Below the pieces are notes generated by a model. That model had not been told where the DNA came from, did no database searches, and was given only the letters and a program-made list of their open reading frames with translations. A stretch of 64,000 nt of DNA from the NCBI GenBank assembly GCA_038239345.1, contig JBBSEX010000007.1:62001-126000 (forward strand). The letters run 5' to 3'. Of this stretch, positions 18,098 to 30,765 are shown one piece after another. The translations under genes and the position numbers were made by a program. The stretch's first letter is position 1. Each line of letters opens with the position of its first letter. The stretch comes from JBBSEX01 sp038239345. GTDB lineage: Bacteria > Acidobacteriota > Terriglobia > Bryobacterales > Bryobacteraceae.

Positions 18098-18529
18098 TTT
18101 CCAAGCCCTGTCGAGGATGGCTGCCGTGGACGGTGCGCCATCCCGATGGGGATCCCATGGATGCGGCATTTGACTAGCGCGATTCCGTTTGCTACCCTAA
18201 AGTTGACCCAAACCGGAGATTTCGCCGGTCCTTCTTCTTGTGACTTTCGCATCCTGCGATTTGATGTGCTGTTCTTCCGGAGCTGCACACAGCTTTGCCC
18301 TGCGCGCAAGTGCTCAGCGTGAAGTGTGTCTTTCCGTATCCGCTCTCATCGAGCCGTTTCCGAATCCTAACGTAGTAGCCATCGTGCATCGTGGCCTAAA
18401 GCCTTCTGTCAAGGGCTGGCTTCAGGCTCTCCCGCTGGTATTCAGCGATTCAGCGCTCTCTGTGGAAACACAGGGCGCTGCTTAGTTATTTGTCCTTGTC
18501 GTGTGCCGTTCGACCCTGAGGAGTAGAAA
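18098..18529 (+). promoter_or_regulatory. Structured 432-base rplL-rpoB leader
   Basis: This gene-free stretch holds several RNA-level features. A hairpin lies at 18115-18143 (arms GGATGGC and GCCATCC, with inner CCGT/ACGG pairing). A small hairpin ACCGG/CCGGT at 18212-18228 is followed by a pyrimidine run. A stable hairpin at 18452-18479 has a GAAA tetraloop (CTGTG-GAAA-CACAG over AGCGC/GCGCT). A promoter candidate lies at 18170-18198. The small open frame at 18240-18485 is composed of unlikely protein sequence and has no homologue I recognise. The layout fits attenuation or mRNA processing that sets RNA polymerase expression below that of L7/L12, which is known for this locus in other bacteria. 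Confidence 0.6.
18170..18198 (+). promoter_or_regulatory. Candidate internal promoter for rpoBC
   Basis: TTGACT (18170-18175) matches the -35 consensus at 5/6 positions and is 17 bp from TACCCT (18193-18198), a weak -10 at 3/6. It would produce an mRNA with a leader of more than 300 nt before rpoB, containing the GAAA-loop hairpin. Confidence 0.4.
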
Positions 18530-21500
18530 ATGCAAATTCTGGCAAGAGGCGCAACCCGCGAGCGTGTTGATTTTTCGAAAATTAAAACTTCGATCCCGAT
18601 CCCGAACTTGATTGAGGTCCAGAAGAAATCCTATGAGCGATTTCTGCAAATGGACCTGCTGCCGAGTGAGCGTGAAGATACGGGTCTGCAAAGCGTCTTC
18701 AATTCGGTGTTTCCGATCTCGGATTTCCGCGGCCTGAGCCAACTGGAATTCGTCGATTATTCGATCGGCAATTGGGAGTGCAAGTGCGGAAATTTGAAGG
18801 GCCTGCATCACTTGCGGTCCACTTGCCGCAATCCGAATTGCGGCGCTACGATTAAGACCGATCCTTTTCATCTAGGCGATGTATTGTGCCACCGCTGCGG
18901 CACTTTCAATAAGAACATCGTTACCTTCTGTAATCGTTGCGGCGACCCTGTCGGCCTGCAGTTGAAATATGACGTGGCGGAATGCGAAGAGCGGGGCATG
19001 ACGTACGCCGCTCCATTAAAAGTGACCATCCGCCTGACCGTTTACGATAAAGACGGAGAAACCGGCGTTAAAACAATCCGCGATATCAAAGAGCAGGAAG
19101 TGTTCTTTGGCGAAATTCCGCTGATGACGGAGAACGGAACGTTCATCATCAACGGTACCGAGCGCGTGATCGTGTCCCAGTTGCATCGTTCCCCGGGCGT
19201 GTTCTTTGAGCGCGTCGCGGCGCAGGGTTACTTCCTCGGCAAAATCATTCCCTATCGCGGCAGTTGGGTGGAGTTCGAGTACGACAACAAGAACCTGCTC
19301 TATGTCCGAATCGACCGCAAGCGGAAGTTCTATGGCAGCGTGTTTCTGCGGGCTTTAGGCCTGAAGACCGATGCTGAGATTCTGCATGCGTTCTATAAGG
19401 TCAGCGATATTTCCATCGCCGAAAACAAGCTGTTCTGGAAGGTCGGTGACGGCCTGATTGGGCTGAAGCTATCGCACGCCATCCTGAATAAAGCAGGCGA
19501 TACGGTTGTACCGCAAGGGCGGAAGATCACGGCTAGTGTTTACCGTGAGCTGATGAAATCCAAAGTCGAACAGGTGGAAGTAGCGCCGAACGATCTGGAA
19601 GGCGCCTATGTGGCGGCGGATGTCGTCGATATGGAGACCGGTGAAGTCATGGTGGAAGCCAACCATGAACTGACCGCCGTTACCGTCGGCAAGCTGATTG
19701 AAGCGGGCATTCCGAATTTCGAGATTTTCTTCCCTGAGCGCGACGAATCGGGTAATGTGATTTCTGTCACTCTGCGCAAGGACGCGGTGAAGTCGCAGAA
19801 CGACGCCTTGCTCGAAATCTACCGCAAGCTGCGCCCGGGCGATCCGCCCACCATCGATACCGCCACGCAGTTATTCCAAGGCATGTTCTTTGATGCCAGG
19901 AAGTACGATTTCTCCCGTGTCGGTCGAATGAAGTTTAATATCAAGCTGCATGACAAGGCCGATTTTACGGGTCTGGACAAGCGCACGCTCGATCAGAAAG
20001 ATTTCATCGACACCATTAAGTATCTGTTGAAACTCCGCAAAGCTGTCGGTACGCCCGGTGGTCCGCAGGTGGACGATATCGATCATCTGGGTAACCGCCG
20101 TGTTCGCGCCGTGGGCGAATTGCTGGAGAATCAGTTCCGCATCGGCCTGGTTCGGATGGAGCGGGCGATCAAGGAAAAGATGTCGGTCTACCAGGAAATG
20201 TCGACGGCTATGCCGCATGACCTGGTGAATGCGAAGCCTGTGATGGCGGCGATCCGCGAGTTCTTCGGGTCAAGCCAGCTATCGCAATTCATGGATCAGA
20301 CGAATCCGTTGTCGGAGATCACGCATAAACGCCGCCTGTCGGCTCTCGGACCGGGTGGTTTGTCGCGCGAACGAGCTGGATTTGAGGTTCGCGACGTGCA
20401 TCCGACGCACTACGGCCGCATCTGCCCGATTGAAACGCCGGAAGGTCCGAACATCGGTTTGATTTCGTCGCTCTCCTGCTTTGCCCGGATCAACGAGTAC
20501 GGCTTCATTGAGAGCCCGTACCGCAGGGTGAAGGATGGGGGCGTCATCGACGATGTGAAGATTCTGAACCCGGGCGAAGCCAATTACAAGGTTGGCGACG
20601 TAGTTCTGCGGGCGGAAATCGAAAAGCTGAATGCCGATGGAAAGCTGAAGCAAGCCATCGAATTTGAGGCTTATTGCGATTACCTGTCGGCGTGGGAAGA
20701 AGACAAATACATTGTCGCCCAGGCGAACATCGAGCTCGATCCGGCCGGACGCATCGTAAAGGAACTGGTCAACGCCCGGCAGGCCGGCAACTTCGTGCTG
20801 AAGCATCGCGATGAAATCCAGTACATGGACGTCAGTCCGAAACAGCTGGTATCGGTGGCGGCGAGCCTGATTCCGTTCCTTGAAAACGACGATGCGAATC
20901 GGGCGTTGATGGGATCGAACATGCAACGCCAGGCGGTCCCGCTGCTGCGCGCCGAAGCCCCGTACGTGGGTACCGGCATGGAGCGCGTGACGGCTCGCGA
21001 TTCTGGCGCGGTGGTAATTAACAAGCGCGCTGGCGTGGTCGATTCGGTGGATAGCGAACGGATCATTGTCCGAGTCGAGGGTAACGTCCAGGAAGGCCAG
21101 ATGTCGCGCGAAGTCGGCGCCGATATTTACTCCCTGACGAAATTCAAGCGCTCCAATCAGAACACCTGTATCAACCAGAAGCCGATTGTCTTCCAGGGGC
21201 AGCGGGTAAAGAAGGGCGACGTGCTGGCCGACGGCCCGTGCACGGAAAATGGCGAGTTGGCATTAGGGCGTAACGTGCTGGTGGCCTTCATGCCCTGGCG
21301 CGGCTATAACTTTGAGGATGCCATCGTGGTCAGCGAAAAGCTGGTCAAGGAAGACTATTACACCTCGATTCACATTGAAGAATTTGAAATCGAGGCTCGC
21401 GACACTAAGCTTGGACCCGAGGAAATCACACGGGACATTCCCAACATCGCCGAGGGCTTCCTGCGCAATCTCGACGAAAGCGGCATTATCCGCATCGGCG

Positions 21501-22846
21501 CAACCGTGAAGCCGGGCGACATTCTGGTAGGCAAAGTGACGCCAAAGGGCGAAACACAGCTGACTCCCGAAGAGAAATTGCTCCGGGCCATCTTCGGCGA
21601 AAAGGCCGGCGATGTGAAGGATGCTTCGCTCTACTGTCCGCCGGGAATTGAAGGCACGGTTGTCGATTGCAAGGTGTTTTCCCGTAAGGGCGCCGAGCTC
21701 GATGAACGTTCCAAGGCGATTCTCGATCTGCAAGTGGAACGCCTGCACCGCAACCTGGAAGACGAAAAACGCATCCTCAACGACGAGCGCGCCAAGCGTC
21801 TGGGTAATCTGCTGGACGGCAAGGAATTGCTAGCCGACCTGCACGATGAAAAGACCAACAAGAAACTACTCTCGAAGGGCGTGGATTTAAGCCGCGACAT
21901 GATCGAGAAGCTGCGAGCCCGGGACCTGAAGCGGATGAAGCTGAAGGACAAGGACATGCGGCTGAACGAGCAGATCGACGAGATCGAGGAGATGACCTCG
22001 CGGCAAATCGCGGTGCTTGAGAAGATCACCGACGAGAAGATCGCCAAACTCCGCAAGGGCGATGAACTGCCGCCGGGCGTGATCAAGCTGGTGAAGTGCT
22101 ACATCGCCATGAAGCGCAAGCTTTCGGTGGGCGATAAGATGGCCGGCCGTCATGGAAATAAAGGTGTGATCGCGCGCATCGTGCCCGAAGAAGATATGCC
22201 CTATCTTCCCGATGGCACGCCGGTGGAGATCGTGCTGAATCCGCTTGGCGTTCCGTCCCGAATGAACGTCGGTCAAATTCTTGAGACCCATCTCGGCTGG
22301 GCGGCGGAAGGCATCGGGAAGTTCTTTGCGACTCCGGTGTTCGATGGCGCGGCCGAGAAAGACATCAAGGCCCAGCTGGCTACGGCACAGCTGCCGAGTT
22401 CAGGCAAAATCAACCTGGCCGACGGGATGACCGGCCAGCCGTTTGAACAACCGGTGACGGTCGGCTACATCTATATGCTGAAGTTATCGCATCTGGTGGA
22501 CGACAAGATCCACGCCCGTTCCATTGGACCGTATTCGTTGATCACGCAGCAGCCGCTGGGTGGTAAGGCGCAGTTCGGCGGACAGCGTTTTGGAGAGATG
22601 GAGGTCTGGGCGCTGGAAGCATATGGAGCCGCTTATGTCCTGCAGGAACTCCTGACGGCGAAGTCCGACGACGTGTACGGCCGGGCGAAGATTTACGAGG
22701 CGATCGTGAAGGGTGAAGCGGCGGCGGAACCGGGCGTGCCGGAATCGTTCAACGTTTTGATTCGTGAATTGCAATCCTTGTGTCTCGACGTGGAATTGAT
22801 GAAGAAGCCGCGGGAAGTGCCGGATACGGCATTGGCGGCCGATTAA
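18530..22846 (+). CDS. rpoB: DNA-directed RNA polymerase subunit beta
   Basis: 1438 residues, beta subunit of RNA polymerase. The ribosome site GAGGAG lies seven bases before the ATG. Standard landmarks are present: the rifampicin region (FFGSSQLSQFMDQTNPLSEITHKRRLSALGPGGLSRERAGFEVRDVHPTHYGRICPIETPEGPNIGLI, near 575-635), the GDKMAGRHGNKG segment and the C-terminal SLITQQPLGGKAQFGGQRFGEMEVWALEAYGAA. The rifampicin-region residues look wild type. Unusually, residues ~81-143 are an insertion with eight cysteines (84, 86, 99, 104, 120, 123, 134, 137), arranged as CxC-x12-CxxxxC and CxxC-x10-CxxC, lying just before the usual LKYDVAECEERGMTYAAPL motif. This looks like one or two zinc ribbons and is not part of the E. 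coli protein. Confidence 0.98.
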   Translation: MQILARGATRERVDFSKIKTSIPIPNLIEVQKKSYERFLQMDLLPSEREDTGLQSVFNSVFPISDFRGLSQLEFVDYSIGNWECKCGNLKGLHHLRSTCRNPNCGATIKTDPFHLGDVLCHRCGTFNKNIVTFCNRCGDPVGLQLKYDVAECEERGMTYAAPLKVTIRLTVYDKDGETGVKTIRDIKEQEVFFGEIPLMTENGTFIINGTERVIVSQLHRSPGVFFERVAAQGYFLGKIIPYRGSWVEFEYDNKNLLYVRIDRKRKFYGSVFLRALGLKTDAEILHAFYKVSDISIAENKLFWKVGDGLIGLKLSHAILNKAGDTVVPQGRKITASVYRELMKSKVEQVEVAPNDLEGAYVAADVVDMETGEVMVEANHELTAVTVGKLIEAGIPNFEIFFPERDESGNVISVTLRKDAVKSQNDALLEIYRKLRPGDPPTIDTATQLFQGMFFDARKYDFSRVGRMKFNIKLHDKADFTGLDKRTLDQKDFIDTIKYLLKLRKAVGTPGGPQVDDIDHLGNRRVRAVGELLENQFRIGLVRMERAIKEKMSVYQEMSTAMPHDLVNAKPVMAAIREFFGSSQLSQFMDQTNPLSEITHKRRLSALGPGGLSRERAGFEVRDVHPTHYGRICPIETPEGPNIGLISSLSCFARINEYGFIESPYRRVKDGGVIDDVKILNPGEANYKVGDVVLRAEIEKLNADGKLKQAIEFEAYCDYLSAWEEDKYIVAQANIELDPAGRIVKELVNARQAGNFVLKHRDEIQYMDVSPKQLVSVAASLIPFLENDDANRALMGSNMQRQAVPLLRAEAPYVGTGMERVTARDSGAVVINKRAGVVDSVDSERIIVRVEGNVQEGQMSREVGADIYSLTKFKRSNQNTCINQKPIVFQGQRVKKGDVLADGPCTENGELALGRNVLVAFMPWRGYNFEDAIVVSEKLVKEDYYTSIHIEEFEIEARDTKLGPEEITRDIPNIAEGFLRNLDESGIIRIGATVKPGDILVGKVTPKGETQLTPEEKLLRAIFGEKAGDVKDASLYCPPGIEGTVVDCKVFSRKGAELDERSKAILDLQVERLHRNLEDEKRILNDERAKRLGNLLDGKELLADLHDEKTNKKLLSKGVDLSRDMIEKLRARDLKRMKLKDKDMRLNEQIDEIEEMTSRQIAVLEKITDEKIAKLRKGDELPPGVIKLVKCYIAMKRKLSVGDKMAGRHGNKGVIARIVPEEDMPYLPDGTPVEIVLNPLGVPSRMNVGQILETHLGWAAEGIGKFFATPVFDGAAEKDIKAQLATAQLPSSGKINLADGMTGQPFEQPVTVGYIYMLKLSHLVDDKIHARSIGPYSLITQQPLGGKAQFGGQRFGEMEVWALEAYGAAYVLQELLTAKSDDVYGRAKIYEAIVKGEAAAEPGVPESFNVLIRELQSLCLDVELMKKPREVPDTALAAD

Positions 22847-22984
22847 TCAGTCTTGGGTGGGTGTCCGCGAGTTGTAGGATTCGCGGCCCCATGGCCCGTG
22901 TAAGCCAGATGATTTCCGCTGCGGGAGTAGACAGGGGTTCCTACGGCCTTTAGTCCGCGATCCGCAGCCTAATTAGGAGATATC

Positions 22985-27208
<4,224 letters not shown>

Positions 27209-27251
27209 GGTCCGCAGAATAGTGTCAGCGGAATAATTATCGAAGGCCTTG

Positions 27252-27266
27252 GGACGCAGTCACGTC
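27252..27266 (+). repeat. Copy 1 of the GGACGCAGTCACGTC pre-terminator motif
   Basis: The 15 bases GGACGCAGTCACGTC recur exactly at 33385-33399, and the four bases before them (CTTG here, CTTC there) are nearly identical. The motif can fold as a small hairpin, GACG-CAGTCA-CGTC, and lies three bases before the stem of an intrinsic terminator. The second copy has the same position relative to its own terminator. Confidence 0.75.
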
Positions 27267-27269
27267 TGC

Positions 27270-27307
27270 GGCGCCAGAGAGCAGTCGGCTCTGGCGCCTC
27301 TTTTTTT
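27270..27307 (+). terminator. Intrinsic terminator of the rplA-rpoC operon
   Basis: A perfect 10-bp stem (GGCGCCAGAG at 27270-27279 and CTCTGGCGCC at 27289-27298) with a 9-base loop is followed by T, C and eight T residues. It lies 62 bases after the rpoC stop, and its T-run ends only 11 bases before the ATG of the next gene. Confidence 0.93.
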
Positions 27308-27318
27308 GCATACGACCA

Positions 27319-28644
27319 ATGGAAATATCTTCTGAACAGCGGCCCGGCGGGACTTTCGAATATGTCCGCGATTGGGCGAAGGAATGGGCCGATCGCGGCT
27401 GGTGGCATAGCTTCGAGTTACCCGGCGGGCGGCGTATCGATGGTGTTTGCGATCTTCCCGGACTGAAGAACCGGCTCTCGCAGTTCCCAATTCCCGAAGA
27501 TCTTCGGGGGAAACGGGCGCTCGATATCGGGACCTGGGATGGATGGTTCGCTTTTGAGCTGGAACGGCGTGGCGCGGCGGTGGTCGCTATCGATTGCTGG
27601 GATAATCCGCGCTTCCGCGAAGTGCACCGCTTGCTCGGCTCGTCCGTCGATTACCGCCAGATGGACGTTTATGAACTGACGCCGGAGACGCTCGGCAAGT
27701 TCGATGTCGTCTTGTTCATGGGCGTGCTCTATCATCTGAAGCATCCTCTGCTTGCGCTCGAGTGCGTGTGCGCCCTGACGACGGACCTGGCTTGTGTCGA
27801 TTCGTTTGTCCTGCGGGAAAAGCACTGGCCGAACGTCGGCGTTGAAAATCGCCCGGTGATGGAGTTTTATGAGACCGATGAGTTCGGCGGGCAAACCGAC
27901 AACTGGGTGGCTCCTACCGTTCCCTGTCTGTTGGCCTATTGCCGCACGGCTGGTTTCGCCCAAGTGGAGCTTCGCGCGGTACTGGAAAACGGCGCCTGCA
28001 TCGCTTGCCGCCGGGAGTGGCCGGAGGCAGGTACAGGCACACCGCCGAAGCTATTCTCAGCGTTAAACAGCGCCAACTTCGGATTGAATTTTAGGAGCCA
28101 TTGGGACGAATACGTTGCCTGCTGGTTCGAATGTCCCGATACGCCGTCGCGGGCCGATGTCCGTCCGGAAGTGAGCGGCCTGGGCGTGATTCCCATTCAG
28201 TTATCGGCGCGGGAAGGACGCTGGCAAGTGACCTTCAAATTGCCACCGGGTCTGGCGCCTGGATGGCACGACGTTCGCTTGCGGGTGGGCGAGAGCGCTG
28301 CCAGTAATAGCCTCCAGATCGCTGTCGATATTCCGTTGACCGCGGGCTCGCTGGCAATCACCGGCGTCGCCGACTCCACAACCTGGTCTAAAAACCAGAT
28401 CGAGCTAAATCTGGGCGCCTCGCTCGCAATCTGGGTGCAAGGGCTTCCCGCCAATGCCGACCGCACCAATGTCGGCGTCGCCCTAGCTGGAATACCGGTT
28501 TCCGTCCTTTTCGTGGCTCCCGCCGAAGGTGAATCGCCGCGACAGGTAAACGTCAGAATCCCACCCAGCCGAGGTACGGTCGATATCACGGTCTCGCTCG
28601 CCGGAAAGACCAGCGATCCCGTGGGCATCCAAATAATTTCGTAA
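27319..28644 (+). CDS. SAM-dependent methyltransferase with C-terminal Ig-like region
   Basis: 441 residues. Residues ~1-245 form a class I methyltransferase domain of the tRNA (mo5U34)-methyltransferase/DUF1698 type: motif I LDIGTWDGWFAFELERRGA (~69-87), the acidic end of strand 2 VVAIDCWD, and FDVVLFMGVLYHLKHPLLALE. The C-terminal ~190 residues are beta-rich (WQVTFKLPPGLAPGWHDVRLRVG..., then an IPT/TIGR03437-like segment LNLGASLAIWVQGLPANADRTNVGVALAGIPVSV). A paralogue with the same architecture lies inverted at 33461-34807. The substrate is unknown; tRNA, glycan or a small molecule are possible. The ATG lies only 11 bases after the rpoC terminator and has no clear ribosome binding site, so expression depends on read-through or on a leaderless message. 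The TAATG overlap with the next gene suggests coupling. Confidence 0.88.
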   Translation: MEISSEQRPGGTFEYVRDWAKEWADRGWWHSFELPGGRRIDGVCDLPGLKNRLSQFPIPEDLRGKRALDIGTWDGWFAFELERRGAAVVAIDCWDNPRFREVHRLLGSSVDYRQMDVYELTPETLGKFDVVLFMGVLYHLKHPLLALECVCALTTDLACVDSFVLREKHWPNVGVENRPVMEFYETDEFGGQTDNWVAPTVPCLLAYCRTAGFAQVELRAVLENGACIACRREWPEAGTGTPPKLFSALNSANFGLNFRSHWDEYVACWFECPDTPSRADVRPEVSGLGVIPIQLSAREGRWQVTFKLPPGLAPGWHDVRLRVGESAASNSLQIAVDIPLTAGSLAITGVADSTTWSKNQIELNLGASLAIWVQGLPANADRTNVGVALAGIPVSVLFVAPAEGESPRQVNVRIPPSRGTVDITVSLAGKTSDPVGIQIIS

Positions 28645-29564
28645 TGCTACACTCTGGGTTGGCGACCGAGCTTTCCCTTCCCCGGCGAATTATCCGCGGT
28701 CTTTTGCGCTCTCTAAACCAACGAGTAATGGCGCGGTCCACTGTGCCAGCCGAGCCCTTCGATCCCGATCTATTGCGTCGCGCCGAGGCGGCCTTGCATG
28801 CCTTGCCCACGCCCGACGCGGATGGCAAGCGCTACCTGGAAAAGCATATTCCCAGGCTGGCCCGTACTCTGGCGATGGTTCCGCCGCCGCAAACGACGGG
28901 CAGAGTGCTGGAGCTCGGCTGCTATGTACAGATCACGCCGCTGCTGCAGCGCCTCTCCGGTTATCGCGAAGTTCGCGGAGGATATTACGGCAAGCTGGGT
29001 GTCGTCGATCGTAAATCGATGCAGTTTCCCGATGGCGAGTTCACCTGTCTCGTCGATCATTTCGATGCCGAGCGGGACACCTTTCCCTACCCCGATGGAC
29101 ATTTCGATCTGGTGATTGCCGGAGAAGTGATTGAGCATTTGATGTACGATCCGCTGCACATGCTTCTGGAAGCGCGGCGCGTATTGCGCGATGACGGCTT
29201 CCTGTTGATCACGACACCGAATGTGGGAAGCGTCACCAGCGTGGCGAAGACGCTGGATGGCAAGGATAACCCTCAAATCTTTTTCCTCTATGGGCGGCCG
29301 GTGCCTGGGGAAGCGCCGGAAATCGGGCACGTGCGCGAGTACACGGCTTACGAACTGGGCGAAGCGGTGAAAGCCGCGGGCTTCGAACTGAACAGCCTCT
29401 TCACGACATTCATCTCGGAATTCTCCACTCACCGGCCGCTGCTGAATTTTCTGGAAATCAACGGCTACTCAACGGAAAATCGCGGCGAGCAGACATGGTG
29501 TCTAGCCAGTAAACGGGCGTCACTCCCCATCGACCGCTATCCGTTTTTTATTTATACTCCGTAA
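28644..29564 (+). CDS. Class I SAM-dependent methyltransferase
   Basis: 306 residues. The start overlaps the stop of the preceding gene (TAATG). Residues ~85-240 show a Methyltransf_11/23-type fold: GRVLELGCYVQITPLLQRL, DGHFDLVIAGEVIEHLMYDPLHMLLEARRVLRDDGFLLITTPN. The motif I glycine-rich loop is reduced (ELGCYVQ), which is seen in some methyltransferases of glycan and lipid pathways. The last ~65 residues (LLNFLEINGYSTENRGEQTWCLASKR) are typical of sugar-methyltransferase-like proteins in polysaccharide clusters. The acceptor is unknown. It is probably co-transcribed with the preceding methyltransferase. Confidence 0.87.
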   Translation: MLHSGLATELSLPRRIIRGLLRSLNQRVMARSTVPAEPFDPDLLRRAEAALHALPTPDADGKRYLEKHIPRLARTLAMVPPPQTTGRVLELGCYVQITPLLQRLSGYREVRGGYYGKLGVVDRKSMQFPDGEFTCLVDHFDAERDTFPYPDGHFDLVIAGEVIEHLMYDPLHMLLEARRVLRDDGFLLITTPNVGSVTSVAKTLDGKDNPQIFFLYGRPVPGEAPEIGHVREYTAYELGEAVKAAGFELNSLFTTFISEFSTHRPLLNFLEINGYSTENRGEQTWCLASKRASLPIDRYPFFIYTP

Positions 29565-29591
29565 ACTTTCGTGCCGTACGCTGGTAGCGTA

Positions 29592-30737
29592 ATGCGCCCC
29601 TTCCTTTTCTCTCTCTGTCTTCTCGGTCTATCGACCAACGCCGCGGCCCAAGCGAACATCAGGCTGAATGAAATTCAGATCGTCGGTAGCCACAACAGCT
29701 ATCACGCCGGACTTGGGGCCAATACAATGGCCTATCTCCGCAAGTCCAATCCGAAAGCCGCCGATGCCTTGGACTATCGTCATCCGGCGCTTACCGTCCA
29801 GTTGGATGCCGGCGTACGGCAATTGGAAATCGACATCTTCGGCGATGCCAAAGGTGGACTATTCGCCAATCCAGCTATGCAGCAGATTCTTCCCAAGGCT
29901 GGATTGCCGCCGGATCCACCATTCGATCCGGAAGGCATCATGAAAAAACCCGGCTTCAAGGTGATTCACGCGCAGGATCTGGATTACCGCAGTAACTGCC
30001 AGCCGTTTATCGCTTGCCTGGCGGAGATCCGAACGTGGTCCAAGGCCCATCCGCGGCATCTCCCGATTTTTCTCCTCATCGAAAACAAGGATGGAAATCC
30101 CCGCCCCGAATATATGATCGATCCGGAAAAGCTGACTGTGGATACCTTCAATGCGCTTGATGCCGAGATCCGCTCCGTGTTCGGACCTTCGGAGATGATC
30201 ACGCCGGACGACGTTCGCGGCAACCACAAGACGCTGGAAGAAGCGATCCTGACCAGCGGTTGGCCAGCGCTCGACAAGGCACGCGGGAAGGTGATCTTCC
30301 TGTTGGATCAGCGCCGGGTTGGTCCGCTCTATACGCAGGGCCATCCGGCGCTTGCAGGACGTGTCCTGTTCACCAACGCCGAACCTGGCTCCCCCGACGC
30401 GGCCTTTGTCGAAGTGAACGATCCAGTCACCAACCCGAGCCGGATCCCCGATCTGGTGCGCAAGGGATATCTGGTTCGCACGATGACCGATCCCGGTCCC
30501 GCGGGCGTGCGGCTTGGCGAGACCCGGAGGCGAGATATCGCTATCGCCAGCGGCGCGCAAATGCTGAGCACGGATTATCCGTACGATGAAAAGTCCGCCG
30601 TCTCGGGCTATTCCGTTCGCTTCGATAAAGGAAACGTACGATGTAATCCTGTGCTGCAAACAGCTGCTTGCAGCGCGGAATTTCTCACGGAGACGGGACC
30701 AGTTTCTGCTGGAACCGCCAGCCCTCAGATTCCGTAG
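29592..30737 (+). CDS. Secreted Ca2+-dependent PI-PLC-like phosphodiesterase
   Basis: 381 residues from the ATG at 29592, chosen because it begins the signal peptide MRPFLFSLCLLGLSTNAAAQ; a GTG 21 bases upstream is in frame but adds nothing. The core matches the PLC-like phosphodiesterase superfamily: VGSHNSYH (first catalytic histidine), LDAGVRQLEIDIFGD (metal-binding Glu/Asp), FKVIHAQDLDYRSNCQPF (second histidine), LPIFLLIENKDG, and a C-terminal STDYPYD. Such secreted enzymes hydrolyse phosphodiester bonds of phospholipids or related polyols; the exact substrate is unknown. The ADOP permease gene starts 28 bases after its stop. Confidence 0.88.
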   Translation: MRPFLFSLCLLGLSTNAAAQANIRLNEIQIVGSHNSYHAGLGANTMAYLRKSNPKAADALDYRHPALTVQLDAGVRQLEIDIFGDAKGGLFANPAMQQILPKAGLPPDPPFDPEGIMKKPGFKVIHAQDLDYRSNCQPFIACLAEIRTWSKAHPRHLPIFLLIENKDGNPRPEYMIDPEKLTVDTFNALDAEIRSVFGPSEMITPDDVRGNHKTLEEAILTSGWPALDKARGKVIFLLDQRRVGPLYTQGHPALAGRVLFTNAEPGSPDAAFVEVNDPVTNPSRIPDLVRKGYLVRTMTDPGPAGVRLGETRRRDIAIASGAQMLSTDYPYDEKSAVSGYSVRFDKGNVRCNPVLQTAACSAEFLTETGPVSAGTASPQIP

Positions 30738-30765
30738 TAAGCAGTTAAGGTCTGGGGGGAGCGAT

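Noticed and set aside
18240..18485. 81-residue open frame in the rplL-rpoB leader
   Set aside because: No ribosome site, unlikely composition and overlap with hairpins; considered non-coding.
30586..30765. 60 extra N-terminal residues for the ADOP permease
   Set aside because: They overlap the phosphodiesterase gene in another frame and do not belong to the family; GGGGGGA supports the ATG at 30766.
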